Shown: positions 1 to 8,500, counted from the stretch's first letter. The stretch is DNA of 16,761 nt from Planctomycetota bacterium (GCA_003671065.1 QWPU01000027.1:1-16761); one strand, 5' to 3'. Notes: generated by a model not told the origin, from the sequence alone. Numbers and translations are program-made.

Positions 1-2
1 CT

Positions 3-308
3 GCAGCATCGCTGTGGACAGGCACCACCGCAGGCACACCGGTTGCCACGCTCTTTGACGCGCCAATCAATGTCACTCGCTCTTCATCTGGAGCCACCAG
101 CCTGGGTTCGCGTTCATTCGGACTACCAGTTGGAGTCGAAGTCGCTGAGTTTGGCGCCGCAATGTCGCTGATCTTCAGATTCAATCTTTCCGCAGGCGAC
201 ACCGCTTCATTCACCACAGGACTCAACGGAGTCGGCTTCGCAATCCCTGCTCCTGGAGCCATCGCGCTCCTTGCTCTTGCCGGATTCGTTGCTCGTCGCC
301 GTCGCTAA
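3..308 (+). CDS. 3' end of a secreted protein with PEP-CTERM-like sorting tail (partial)
   Basis: An open frame enters from the left edge and ends at TAA 306-308, giving about 101 residues. The body is rich in G, T, S and A, as in secreted beta-rich surface proteins. The last 22 or so residues have the three-part layout of an exosortase sorting signal: a short I-P-A-P-G-A motif, a hydrophobic stretch (IALLALAGFVA) and a terminal RRRR. In such families the tail is recognised in the inner membrane and removed during export. The motif here is the P-A-P-G-A variant rather than strict PEP, as is common in planctomycetes (established knowledge). No catalytic or binding domain is visible in the part present, so function beyond export and sorting is unknown. 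A strong terminator follows at 406-446, so this gene ends its transcription unit. Confidence 0.75.
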   Translation, partial: AASLWTGTTAGTPVATLFDAPINVTRSSSGATSLGSRSFGLPVGVEVAEFGAAMSLIFRFNLSAGDTASFTTGLNGVGFAIPAPGAIALLALAGFVARRRR

Positions 309-405
309 GTACTCAGACTCTCGATTTCTCGTCCATTCATCTGACGCGCGTTACAGACACAGACGCACGACAGAATCATCAGAATCAATTGTGTCCCTTT
401 CCGCC

Positions 406-446
406 CGCCGCCCGACGTGTTATTCGTTCGGGCGGCGTCTTTTTTA
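406..446 (+). terminator. Rho-independent terminator after the PEP-CTERM-like gene
   Basis: A 10-bp perfect GC-rich stem (CGCCGCCCGA at 406-415, TCGGGCGGCG at 428-437) closes a 12-base loop and is followed by TCTTTTTT. It lies 98 bases after the stop at 308 and insulates the downstream atpC promoter. Confidence 0.88.
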
Positions 447-471
447 GGCTGAACTTTCGCGCTCAAACCGC

Positions 472-500
472 TTGAGCCGGTTCAGCGCGTGCCGTAGAAT
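472..500 (+). promoter_or_regulatory. Sigma-70-type promoter of atpC
   Basis: TTGAGC at 472-477 and TAGAAT at 495-500 are separated by exactly 17 bases (4/6 and 5/6 matches to the TTGACA/TATAAT consensus). The atpC ATG lies only 9 bases after the -10 box, so the predicted transcript begins about 3 bases before the start codon. It would be leaderless or nearly so. No Shine-Dalgarno sequence is present. Confidence 0.55.
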
Positions 501-509
501 CTCCGCCCC

Positions 510-923
510 ATGGCCGCCCTTCGTTGCACCGTTGTCACCCCCACCGAAAGCGTCCTCGAGAGCGAGGCGACATATGTCGAGCTTCCCGCATGGGACGGTC
601 AAAAAGGTGTCGCGACTGGCGCTGCTCCATTTCTTGTGAAGCTCGGACAAGGTCGACTTCGCGTAGAGAAGTCATCGGGCGGCAGTGAGGTCTATCTGCT
701 CGCTGGTGGTTTCGCGCAAATGAACGGTGGAATGCTCACGGTGCTTGCCGACTCGGCAGTCATCGCCGCATCGATCAATGCTGCAGACGCTGAGAAGGAA
801 CTCATCGCAGCCAATGCCGACTCTGGCAAGCGTGGCACGCTCGAAGCGCGAGACGAAGTTGAACGCCGTCAACGACTTGCGTATGCGCGCGTGGATCTTG
901 CTCGCAGTGGCGCGCGTCGCTGA
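510..923 (+). CDS. atpC: F1F0 ATP synthase subunit epsilon
   Basis: This 137-residue protein matches the family length and layout. Residues 1-85 form the beta-sandwich domain: a C-T-V-V-T-P-T-E-S-V start, then the region around G-V-A-T-G-A-A-P-F-L that corresponds to the usual 'G-x-x-P-G-H-A-P-L', and LAGGFAQMNGGMLTVLADSAV. The remainder is a charged helical hairpin. Epsilon is part of the F1 central stalk, couples catalysis to rotor movement and often inhibits ATP hydrolysis. The G-H-A-P histidine is alanine here. The gene is oddly placed: atpD, its usual upstream partner, is absent, and a terminator plus its own promoter separate it from the gene before. scpB follows 44 bases later on the same strand. 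Family identity is firm; the isolation is seen directly. Confidence 0.9.
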   Translation: MAALRCTVVTPTESVLESEATYVELPAWDGQKGVATGAAPFLVKLGQGRLRVEKSSGGSEVYLLAGGFAQMNGGMLTVLADSAVIAASINAADAEKELIAANADSGKRGTLEARDEVERRQRLAYARVDLARSGARR

Positions 924-954
924 GGCGTGTGACTGTTTCTGCGCATCGCTGTGG

Positions 955-960
955 TATTCT
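955..960 (+). promoter_or_regulatory. Possible -10 box for scpB (leaderless start)
   Basis: TATTCT lies 7 bases before the scpB ATG at 968. A start site 7 bases downstream of the hexamer would coincide with the ATG. No convincing -35 box is visible at normal spacing, so readthrough from atpC remains possible. Confidence 0.3.
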
Positions 961-967
961 CCAAAGC

Positions 968-1777
968 ATGAGTGAGCATGACGCAAGCGCAATCGCCGAC
1001 GAGGTGTGCGCAATCAACGGAATGGAATCCGAAACTACGCCTATTCCAGCCGCAGACACCGTCGCCGAGAGCGACGCAGCCGTCACTTCGACTACCAAGC
1101 GCCGTCGTAAGAGCGTCGACGCTGCCAATCAGCCGAATCTGTTCGAAATCAATGTGAGCGATCCCGAGCTGCCATCGGCCGCGATGCCGTTCGAACTTCG
1201 CGTAGAAGCTGCGATTTTGCTGGCGGATCGACCGATTTCGGAAGGACGCATTTCGGAAGTGTTGGGACTTGTTCCCCCGTCCCTGCGTGCGACCAAAGAG
1301 AACGAGAGCGACGCGCGCGATGAAGACTCCGCGGCAATCGCAGGTCGCCGTCGCGAGGCTGCCCGTCTGGTGCGCGAAGCCTGCGACACGCTCAATCAGC
1401 AATACGCCGCGACCAATCGGTCATTCCGCATCGAACAAGTCTCGGGCGGACGCCAGATGCTTTCGATCGCTGCGTTTGGATCAATCCTCGCGCGCATGAA
1501 AGGCGTGCGAGCGCAAACTCGCCTCTCGCAAGCCGCCCTTGAAACGCTCGCGATTGTGGCGTATCGACAACCAATGCTGCGCGCACAACTCGAAGCGATT
1601 CGCGGTGTTGCGTGCGGCGAAGTGCTCAAGAGCCTCATGGAGCGCCGCCTCATCAAGATCACTGGCCGCGCCGAAGAAGTCGGTCGCCCAATGCTCTACG
1701 GCACGACCCCAGAGTTCTTGCGCGTGTTCGGCATCGCAACTTTGAGTGATCTTCCGCAAGCAAAAGACTTGCGTTAA
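968..1777 (+). CDS. scpB: Segregation and condensation protein B
   Basis: ScpB is the winged-helix kleisin-associated subunit that works with ScpA and SMC to organise and separate chromosomes. From the ATG at 968 the protein has 269 residues, longer than the usual 180-200. Residues 1-70 are a low-complexity, mostly acidic extension with a basic KRRRK patch. Residues about 77-172 form the first winged helix, interrupted by a charged insert near 108-128. The second winged helix carries the family signature LSQAALETLAIVAYRQP (186-202), followed by V-A-C-G-E-V-L-K-S-L and G-R-P-M-L-Y-G-T-T. A longer in-frame start at 929 would overlap the spacer after atpC and adds nothing conserved. scpA is not in the window, and atpC is the upstream neighbour. 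There is no SD; a -10-like hexamer sits just before the ATG. Confidence 0.9.
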   Translation: MSEHDASAIADEVCAINGMESETTPIPAADTVAESDAAVTSTTKRRRKSVDAANQPNLFEINVSDPELPSAAMPFELRVEAAILLADRPISEGRISEVLGLVPPSLRATKENESDARDEDSAAIAGRRREAARLVREACDTLNQQYAATNRSFRIEQVSGGRQMLSIAAFGSILARMKGVRAQTRLSQAALETLAIVAYRQPMLRAQLEAIRGVACGEVLKSLMERRLIKITGRAEEVGRPMLYGTTPEFLRVFGIATLSDLPQAKDLR

Positions 1778-1979
1778 GAACACACTCGAAAAGTGAAATC
1801 ATTCGACGGATCGATTTGTCGAGACCACGATCGAAAAATGACGCTGATCAGAAGCGATCGCTGACTTATCCGCTCAGTTATCCATTGGGCGCTCGCAGTC
1901 GACTGTTGGACAAAACACCACGTGGACCAAGATCGGCTTCTTGCATGCCTCAGTGTTGCGCCGTGATCTTTGCGATTGC
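1778..1979. other. Convergent intergenic spacer between scpB and the CYTH gene
   Basis: This is a spacer between two converging genes. It holds one perfect 10-base palindrome, AGCGATCGCT at 1853-1862, but no stem followed by a T-run in either direction. I see no gene or RNA in it. Confidence 0.5.
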
Positions 1980-2495
1980 CTAATGCGCGAGCGCGGAGTT
2001 GCGGTAGTGCGCGGCGGTGGTCACTTCCTTCACAACCAGCGGCGCGATCCATGATGGAAGTGTTGCTGCTTGATCCTCGCGCTCGAGTTCGACTTCAACC
2101 ATGACGAGTGCGCGCTCATCAACGCGTACATCGCGAAAGACATCGACTTCCCACACGAGTCCTGCTTCATGCACGCGGTGGCGCGTCTTCGTGATGCGCT
2201 TGCCCACCGTGCCTGGCCAGAGTTCATCGAACTCTTTGCAATCAATCTCGCGTTCGTGTTCGACGCGCACCAGTCCGCTGCCTGTCTTTCGTGTGTGAAA
2301 GAAGCGCTGCTCGCCGAGAGCGAGCGTGACTCGTCGCAGACGACCTTCGGGATATCTCGCGCGTTGTAGGTCATCCCTCACGCTTGGCTGCGGAAGATAT
2401 CCCTGCTCGATCTCCCACACTTCCGCCCCTGCGGGAATCACTGGCACTTCACGCAACACCCATACGCGTTCGATTTCGTGATGAGCGTTCGTCAC
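1980..2495 (-). CDS. CYTH-domain (triphosphate tunnel) protein
   Basis: The protein begins with H-E-I-E-R-V-W-V-L, the E-x-E-x-(K/R) signature of CYTH enzymes. It continues with IEQGYL, several charged strand segments (LRRVTLALG, KRITKTRHRV) and ends with L-V-M-V-E-V-E-L-E-R-E-D and E-V-T-x-x-x-x-Y-R-N-S-x-L-A. Family members use an eight-stranded tunnel with acidic and basic side chains to hydrolyse or cyclise triphosphates (class IV adenylate cyclase, thiamine triphosphatase, inorganic triphosphatase). The substrate cannot be read from sequence. I chose GTG at 2493-2495 because it overlaps the holB stop as GTGA, the usual sign of translational coupling. GTG codons further upstream (2507, 2504) would lengthen the overlap. 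Length is 171 residues. It is the last gene of a three-gene operon, and I see no clear terminator in 1778-1979. Confidence 0.8.
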   Translation of the reverse strand: MTNAHHEIERVWVLREVPVIPAGAEVWEIEQGYLPQPSVRDDLQRARYPEGRLRRVTLALGEQRFFHTRKTGSGLVRVEHEREIDCKEFDELWPGTVGKRITKTRHRVHEAGLVWEVDVFRDVRVDERALVMVEVELEREDQAATLPSWIAPLVVKEVTTAAHYRNSALAH

Positions 2496-3664
2496 GCGAG
2501 GCACCACTGCGCGATGAGATTTGCAAACGCGTGCTTGAGGTTCACATTCGCGCGCACTTCGCGTTCGAGGTCTGCGATGAGTTCCACTCGCCGCGCGAAT
2601 TCGGCGAGAGCATCGGCATCATCACGACGCGCAGCATCCGCAAGTTGTGCACGCAAGCGCGACGCGAGCGTGAGCAACGCGCAACGCGTTCCGAGCCTGT
2701 TTGCCGACTCTTTCGATGCTTTTTGATTCTCCTTCACCACGCGATCAGCAAACTCACCGACAAGTTCACCGAGACGATCAGCAAGCGTCGCGTCAAAGCG
2801 CCCTGACTCAAGCGTGGCAAATCGCGGCAACAATTCTTCGCTCCACGCGCGCAACCCATGTGTGTGCGCAAGTGCCGCCGTGCCTGGCGCGCCTTCGGAA
2901 AACTCTGCGAGCCACGCACGATCACTCGTGGGAATCGCGAAGCGCTCAAACCACGCGTCCATCGATTCGCTCGTCAGCGAGCAGAACCTCGCGCGCTGAC
3001 AACGACTGCGAATCGTCGGAAGTAATCGCTCCTCTTGCGTCGTCACTAGAAAGATGTAAGTTCCTGGCGGTGGTTCTTCGAGCGTCTTGAGTAACGCGTT
3101 CTGTCCGTATGCGTCAAGCAACTCCGCTTCATCAATGACGAACACTTTGTTGTGACCGAGATACGCACCGCGCCAGACAGGCGAGTCGAAACTCTTTCCG
3201 TCACTCGTCGTGCCGCCGATCATGAGTTCGCGCAGCAGATCGAGCGGAATGTTCGTTTGCTTGCGGTCGCGAATCTCTTTGATCGACGAGTCGTCCGCGC
3301 GCTCCTTGGCAATCATGTGAAAGTCTGGATGCGACAACACATCGATGAGTTCAGCACAACGCGTCGTGCGCGGCGCTTTGAACGCGTGAATGTCTGCTGG
3401 CGTTGATTCCGCATCAAGCAGCAATCGCGCGCATTCAACAGCCGCAGTGCGCTTGCCGACACCAGCTGGTCCGAACAGAATCCATGCGTGATGCATGTGT
3501 CCTGAAGTCAACGCGCGTGCGAGTTGCGCGCTCGCTGCGTCTTGACCGAACAGCACTGAGCCTTCGTGATGCAGAGGCCTCGCGCGTTCTGGTGGCGCTT
3601 GTTCGCCTAGACGCGCTCGCGGCGCACGCGATGCGGATTTCGCGGCAGGCTTCGCGGCGCTCAT
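2492..3664 (-). CDS. holB: DNA polymerase III delta' (clamp-loader) subunit
   Basis: This 390-residue AAA+ clamp-loader subunit helps load the sliding clamp on DNA. After a basic, alanine-rich lead of about 35 residues come Walker A GPAGVGKRT (65-73), Walker B VFVIDEAE (174-181), the helix N-A-L-L-K-T-L-E-E-P-P, and the arginine-finger SRC motif (220-222) in TIRSRCQ. The rest is helical, as in the collar domain. Unlike E. coli delta', the P-loop is intact, so the subunit may bind ATP. The zinc-binding four-cysteine segment usual before H-P-D-F is reduced: only C103 remains near S-H-P-D-F. It could be confused with DnaX, but it lacks the long C-terminal tail and the cysteine module. Its ATG overlaps the upstream stop as ATGA, and its own stop overlaps the CYTH start, so all three genes are probably co-translated. 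Confidence 0.88.
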   Translation of the reverse strand: MSAAKPAAKSASRAPRARLGEQAPPERARPLHHEGSVLFGQDAASAQLARALTSGHMHHAWILFGPAGVGKRTAAVECARLLLDAESTPADIHAFKAPRTTRCAELIDVLSHPDFHMIAKERADDSSIKEIRDRKQTNIPLDLLRELMIGGTTSDGKSFDSPVWRGAYLGHNKVFVIDEAELLDAYGQNALLKTLEEPPPGTYIFLVTTQEERLLPTIRSRCQRARFCSLTSESMDAWFERFAIPTSDRAWLAEFSEGAPGTAALAHTHGLRAWSEELLPRFATLESGRFDATLADRLGELVGEFADRVVKENQKASKESANRLGTRCALLTLASRLRAQLADAARRDDADALAEFARRVELIADLEREVRANVNLKHAFANLIAQWCLA

Positions 3665-4665
3665 GCTTCAGGCACCTCAACAAGCCGACATCCTTGCGGC
3701 TTCGTCTTGCCATTCGGCTTCGACGAATCAACGGGAATCAGCGCGGGCTCACCGTTGAGTAGATGTGCAGGAAACTGGCGCATGAGATCTTCGACCTCTG
3801 GGGAAAACAGCGTTGACTTCGAGTCATACGCGCGTCGATCAAAGTTGCCGACAGTCACGATGCTCGTCTCACTATCTTCATCGTGATGAAACCACGCGTC
3901 GTTGCCCTTCGCTCGCAACTGCGCGCAGTAACTCTCGGCGGCCTTGCGCATGTCGTCGTACTTCAAACTCTTGTCGCTGAAGGTCGACCACGCCGCAACT
4001 TGCAGCGTGAAGAGCGGGCGCACTTTCGGAAACTTCGCGCGCAGATTGCGAAGGTCGTACGGCTTGATCGCGGCGGGCGCATCGTCGGTCGAAGTGCGCA
4101 ACAACATCGCGCCCGCAAATGGCTTGCGACCATTGCGATCCATCGCTTTCACGCGCTTGAGTTCGGCTTGCGCGCCCTTGTCGTCAGGACCTTCGAAGCG
4201 ACCAACCACGATCGCTGACCCTTTGCCCACTCGACGCACCATCGCCTGCGCAAGCTCTGGATACTCGCGCACGAGTTCGACGCGATACGCGTTCGCGCGC
4301 GCAAGGTGATCTGGCTGCGAGAAGGTCGCCAACATCACCGACCAGCGGCCCTTCGATGATGCGTTCGTGCTCGCCGCAGTCGCGCCGCTCGCGGACTTCG
4401 AAGCGACTTGCTTCGCGCTTGTCGGCGGATCACTCATCACATCATCTGCAGGATCCATCAAGTCGAGATTTCCCGACGCTGAAGCCGCTTCTGTGCGGGG
4501 CATCGCCTTGCGCTGCGTCGTCTTGGTTGTGTCATCGCAACCGAGAAATCCACAACCAATCGCGTATGCCACTATGAGAACCACAACATGCGCCGTGCCC
4601 GCCGAGCGCGTTCGAAAGCCGCGACTTTGGCCGAAAGAGAGAAGTTTCTGCGGATCAGTGTGCAT
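3661..4665 (-). CDS. SPOR-like lipoprotein, first gene of the holB operon
   Basis: The chosen ATG (4663-4665) gives 334 residues: a charged lead, a hydrophobic segment (about 25-40, AHVVVLIVAYAIGCGFLG) with cysteines at 38 and 43, then a low-complexity S/A/T/K linker (about 45-106). Two similar modules follow. R-W-S-V-M-L-A-T-F at 107 runs to about 190, and F-T-L-Q-V-A-A-W-S-T-F at 219 runs to about 280. Each pairs an aromatic 'L-Q-V-A-x-(F/W)' strand, an alanine- and glutamate-rich helix and a V-x-V-G-x-F end, like SPOR domains that bind denuded peptidoglycan glycan strands. I infer an envelope-anchored, possibly septal protein; the lipobox is not canonical. The frame is open further upstream, to 4923, but that stretch has no conserved content and runs through the flgM regulatory region. 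The 3' end overlaps holB by 4 bases. Confidence 0.7.
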   Translation of the reverse strand: MHTDPQKLLSFGQSRGFRTRSAGTAHVVVLIVAYAIGCGFLGCDDTTKTTQRKAMPRTEAASASGNLDLMDPADDVMSDPPTSAKQVASKSASGATAASTNASSKGRWSVMLATFSQPDHLARANAYRVELVREYPELAQAMVRRVGKGSAIVVGRFEGPDDKGAQAELKRVKAMDRNGRKPFAGAMLLRTSTDDAPAAIKPYDLRNLRAKFPKVRPLFTLQVAAWSTFSDKSLKYDDMRKAAESYCAQLRAKGNDAWFHHDEDSETSIVTVGNFDRRAYDSKSTLFSPEVEDLMRQFPAHLLNGEPALIPVDSSKPNGKTKPQGCRLVEVPEA

Positions 4666-4846
4666 AGTTTGCCTGTGGATAGTAGAGTCGTCTGATAATC
4701 GCTTGCAGGAAATTGCCCCTGAGGCGCATTTACTGAACCCTTGGAAGTGACCCCGTCGTTCGATGGTTTTGACGGGCAGAGTCTTACCGAAGTCGTTTGT
4801 TGTCAAGCACTTAGATGGCAGGTCTGTCTGTGACGATCGTTCAAGT

Positions 4847-4861
4847 TGGCTCGACCGTTGC
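4847..4861 (+). promoter_or_regulatory. Candidate sigma-54 (RpoN) promoter for flgM
   Basis: TGGCTCGACCGTTGC matches the sigma-54 pattern TGGCAC-N5-TTGC at all but one defined base, with -24 GG at 4848-4849 and -12 GC at 4860-4861 at the required spacing. The preceding T and the CG after position 5 also fit the extended consensus. Transcription would start near 4873, giving a leader of about 170 bases before the flgM ATG. RpoN and its activators are not in the window, so this is a motif-based inference. Confidence 0.5.
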
Positions 4862-4887
4862 GTCGATGAAGTAGTTGGCAGGATGCG

Positions 4888-4914
4888 GGACTCGACATCG
4901 CGTGGTTCGAGTCT
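4888..4914 (+). promoter_or_regulatory. Hairpin in the flgM leader
   Basis: GGACTCGA (4888-4895) pairs with TCGAGTCT (4907-4914), eight pairs including one G-T wobble, around an 11-base loop. It lies just downstream of the start predicted from the sigma-54-type promoter. No T-run follows, so it is not a terminator. Its role is unknown. Confidence 0.4.
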
Positions 4915-5041
4915 CTGACCCACAAGAAAACTAAGGTCAAAAATCAGGATGGTTTGGACTTTAGAAGGAAAGAGTACAGCGTTTCAATCGTTGTACTCGC
5001 ACACCGTACAAACCGTTGTGCTCACTTGAAGGAGTATTGCA

Positions 5042-5353
5042 ATGTCTGACATTGGCAACAACATCAGTAGAACCAGTTCGCCGTTCTCCCCTGGCATTAT
5101 GCCAAGCGGGCGCGCAACGAACGATGCCTCGACGCGAAATAGCGTTGATGCAGTCTCACCCAGCTCCTCCCGCATCAGCGGCGACCGAGTTGAGGTGTCC
5201 AAAGCCGCGCAATGGCTGCTCGAAATGGATCGACTCCCGTCGATTCGTGCTGACAAGGTCGCTGCAGCAAAGGCTGCGATCAATAACGGCACTTTTGACA
5301 CGGATGCACAACTTGCCGTCAGTGTCGAGCGCATGATTGATGACATCATGTGA
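5042..5353 (+). CDS. flgM: Anti-sigma-28 factor FlgM
   Basis: FlgM binds the flagellar sigma factor FliA and holds it inactive until the hook-basal body is complete; it is then exported. This 103-residue protein has the family design: a disordered polar N-terminal half (S, N, P-rich, 1-45) and a conserved C-terminal sigma-binding half. The signature reads DRVEVS (48-53), A-A-Q-W-L-L, P-S-I-R-A-D-K-V (66-73) and K-A-A-I-N-N-G-T-F (77-85), ending in a short amphipathic helix. The start is firm: AAGGAG at 5029-5034 lies 7 bases before the ATG, one of the few strong SD sites in the window. No other flagellar gene is nearby. A strong terminator follows, so this is a single-gene unit, probably driven from the sigma-54-like site at 4847. 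Confidence 0.85.
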   Translation: MSDIGNNISRTSSPFSPGIMPSGRATNDASTRNSVDAVSPSSSRISGDRVEVSKAAQWLLEMDRLPSIRADKVAAAKAAINNGTFDTDAQLAVSVERMIDDIM

Positions 5354-5418
5354 GAGCGAGAACGGCTCAATACGGCTGATCGAGGCGCGCAAGTGCTCGC
5401 CTCTACGACCGCAGATTC

Positions 5419-5458
5419 AAGCCCCGCGCGGTACTGACCGCGCGGGGCTTTTATTTTT
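5419..5458 (+). terminator. Strong Rho-independent terminator of flgM
   Basis: A perfect 14-bp stem (AAGCCCCGCGCGGT at 5419-5432, ACCGCGCGGGGCTT at 5437-5450) with an ACTG loop is followed by TTATTTTT. It lies 66 bases after the flgM stop. Confidence 0.93.
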
Positions 5459-5539
5459 CGGCATCGTTCTGCGCGCACCCCGCTTGTTCGCAAAGAGGCC
5501 GCCTTCGCGTGCAATGCGCTTGCGATTACGATTGGCCGC

Positions 5540-8500
5540 ATGCTCCTGAATCGCGTTTTGGCGCTTGCTGCGCTCGTCGTTGCCCATTCATCTTCTGCAC
5601 ACGCTCAGCAAGGGCCCGTCAACGGCATGAGACCGAGCGATCCCGCGCGTCACGCACTAATAGGCGCAAAGGTAATTGTGAAGCCTGGCGTCACGATTGA
5701 GAAAGCAACAATCCTTGTGCGCGATGGGCTTATCGAAGCCGTCGGCGCTGATCTTGCGATCCCGGCTGGTTACCGCGTGTTTGATCTCACGGGAAAGACC
5801 GTGATTCCCGCGTTCATTGAAGCGGCGCTCGCGGTTGACTCCGCTGATGCTTCCGCCGCGGCGCTGCGTGCTCCTGCTGCGCATTGGAATCAGAACATCA
5901 CGCCTGAAGTCAGCGCGGTCACGCTGGCGATTCCTGATGCAACACTCGACGCGCTCCGCTTGCAAGGGTTTGCAATCGCGCGCGTGATTCCTGAAGACGG
6001 CATCTTTCGTGGTTCAAGTGATCTGCGCATCCTTGCGCGAACAACTGAGCGAGTGACGCAGCGCGAACTCGGCGGAAACACTGTGCAAGTCATGGGTCCG
6101 CGTTCGATGGATTTCAGTCAGTTCGGTGGCATGCCGAACCCTGCGACTCCAGGAGTTCCAGGTGCGCCAGCCGCGCCAACTATTCCGCGCGGTGGTGATC
6201 GCGAGAGTCGCTATCCATCGAGCCTGATGGGTTCTTACGCGATCATGCGTCAAACACTTCTCGATGCAGCATGGCGCAACGAATGCCTCGCTGCTACTCC
6301 GACGACGACACTGCCTGCTGAAGATATGAATGCGCTCGATGCACTGCAGCCGTTGCTCACAGGTGCGCATGGAATCATGGTGGATGCGAGTGATGAACTC
6401 GAAGTCACGCGGCTCGTGCAACTTGTGCAGACGCACTTGCCAAAGTCTGCGATCACTGTGCTTGGCAACGGCAACGAATTCCGCGCGCAAGCAGAACTTG
6501 TTGCACTTGCGAACAGTGCGAACGCGTCGTTCATCGTTCCTCTTGAGTTCCCGCAAGCGCCTGATCTCGTGTCGCCAATGGCGGCCGACAGTGTGTCGCT
6601 GCGTGATCTCATGACATGGCGTTACGCCGCAACCAACGCCAAGCGTTTCATCAACGCGGGCGCGACTGTTGCGCTTACCACGCACCGCATGCAAGATAAG
6701 TCTGCATTTCGTAAGCGTCTTGCGGAAGCGATGACACACGGACTTTCAGCCGATGAAGCGCTCGCGTCGATCACCACGACACCCGCGCGATTGCTCGGCA
6801 TCGACGAACGCGTTGGCACGATTGAAACTGGAAAGATCGCGAATCTCGTCATCGCCGCTGGTGATCCATTCGAAGCGGAAACAAAGTTCGAAGGTATGTT
6901 CGTCGCAGGCGCGCTTGTCGTTGCGATGCCAGACGCGCCTGTTCTTGCCGCAGGAACATTCACTGCAACGACGAGCGCGACAACTCCGAAACCAATCGCG
7001 AACGAACTGCGCATCGTGATCGATCCGAAAGACAGTTCTTTGAAAGCAACATGGACGCCGGTTGTTGCTGCGCCGGTTGAAGTTGTCGAACCTGTTGTCG
7101 AACCTGTCGTTGAGCCCGTCGTCGAGCCCGTCGTCGAGCCCAAGATCGAAACCGATACGAAGCCTGATGAGTCGAAGCGCGATGGCGCGAGATCAAAGGA
7201 TGGTGCCGCAACTGCGAAGCGTTCGAGTGTGACTGAAGGCCGCGCGTCAGGTCTCTTCGATGGTGTGCCATTCGGCTTTGAAGGCGAAGTGCGTGTGTCA
7301 CTCGCGGGCAGTGGTGATGGCGCAACGATGACCGTCGAAAGCGCCGACGGCACGCGCGTGACCTTCTCGTTGGTGCGCGATGCTGCTGTAGAGAAGAAGC
7401 CAGAGGACGCGAAGAAGAAGGACGATTCCACCGAGAAAAAGCCTGATGAACGCTCGACGCTCTGGAAAGACGCGCTGCCGTTTCCTCTCGGCGAATACGG
7501 ACGCATTCCAAATGATCCAACGACTGCCGCGATCACGGGCACTGTGCTTGTGAAAGACGCAACTATTTGGACGCTCGGTGCGCAAGGAACGCTCACTGAT
7601 GGCGATCTCTTGGTGCGTGATGGCAAGATCATTGAAGTCGCTGCTGACATCATGCTTCCTGAAGGCGCAACGCTCATCAATGGTCGCGGGATGCATGTCA
7701 CGCCTGGACTCATCGATTGCCACAGTCACACTGGTGTGAGCGGCGGCGTGAATGAAGGTGGACAAGCGTGTACTGCTGAAGTGTGGATTGGTGATTGCAT
7801 CGATCCAACTGACATCGAGTGGTATCGCCAACTTGCGGGCGGTCTTACTGCTGTGAATCAATTGCATGGCTCGGCGAACCCGATTGGTGGGCGCAACTCT
7901 GTTGTGAAGATTCGTTGGGGCGAAGGCGCGGATGCGTTTCGTTTCACGCAAGCGCCTCCAGGAATTAAGTTTGCGCTTGGCGAAAATGTTGTTCGTTCAA
8001 AGTCGCGCTATCCATCATCACGCATGGGTGTCGCGACATTCCTTGATGACTCGTTTACTGCAGCGCGTGAGTATCGCGCGAAGCAAGTGGCGTATGCAGC
8101 GCTCGATGCAAACGCACGCGCGCAGGCACTTCCGCCGCGACCTGATCTTGAACTCGAGACACTCGCTGAGATCATCGAGTCAAAGCGTTTGGTGCATTGC
8201 CATAGTTACCGCCAAGATGAAATCCTCATGTTGCTTCGCACTGCGGAGCGATTTGGTTTCCGCGTCGCCACGCTGCAGCATGTGCTTGAGGGCTACAAGG
8301 TTGCTGCAGAGATTGCCGCCCACGGTGCAGGTGCGTCGAGCTTCAGTGATTGGTGGGCGTACAAAGTCGAAGTGATGGATGCGATTCCGTGGAACGGCGC
8401 CATCATGAACAAGGCTGGCGTGCTCGTGAGTTTCAACAGCGATAGCGATGAACTCGCGCGCCGCATGAATATGGAAGCCGCGAAGGCGATGCGTTACGGC

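Noticed and set aside
1853..1862. AGCGATCGCT as a HIP1-type iterated palindrome
   Set aside because: Only a single instance was noticed in this window, and such palindromes are a cyanobacterial trait; chance is enough to explain it.
4666..4923. N-terminal 86-codon extension of the SPOR-like lipoprotein
   Set aside because: It is open by chance, holds no conserved content, would bury the signal segment mid-protein and overlaps the flgM control region.
4748..4925. tmRNA or tRNA-like gene (GGTTTTGACGGG near 4764 and a T-loop-like GTTCGAGTC at 4905-4913)
   Set aside because: The short motifs resemble tmRNA ends, but the T-stem does not pair well, no acceptor stem pairs across, the length is too small, and no tag frame is visible. 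The T-loop-like part is one arm of a simple hairpin.
6622..7713. 363-codon minus-strand frame opposite the large amidohydrolase
   Set aside because: It is a shadow of the plus-strand codon bias; its serine/threonine repeats simply mirror the V-V-E-P repeat DNA. It has no start signals or motifs.
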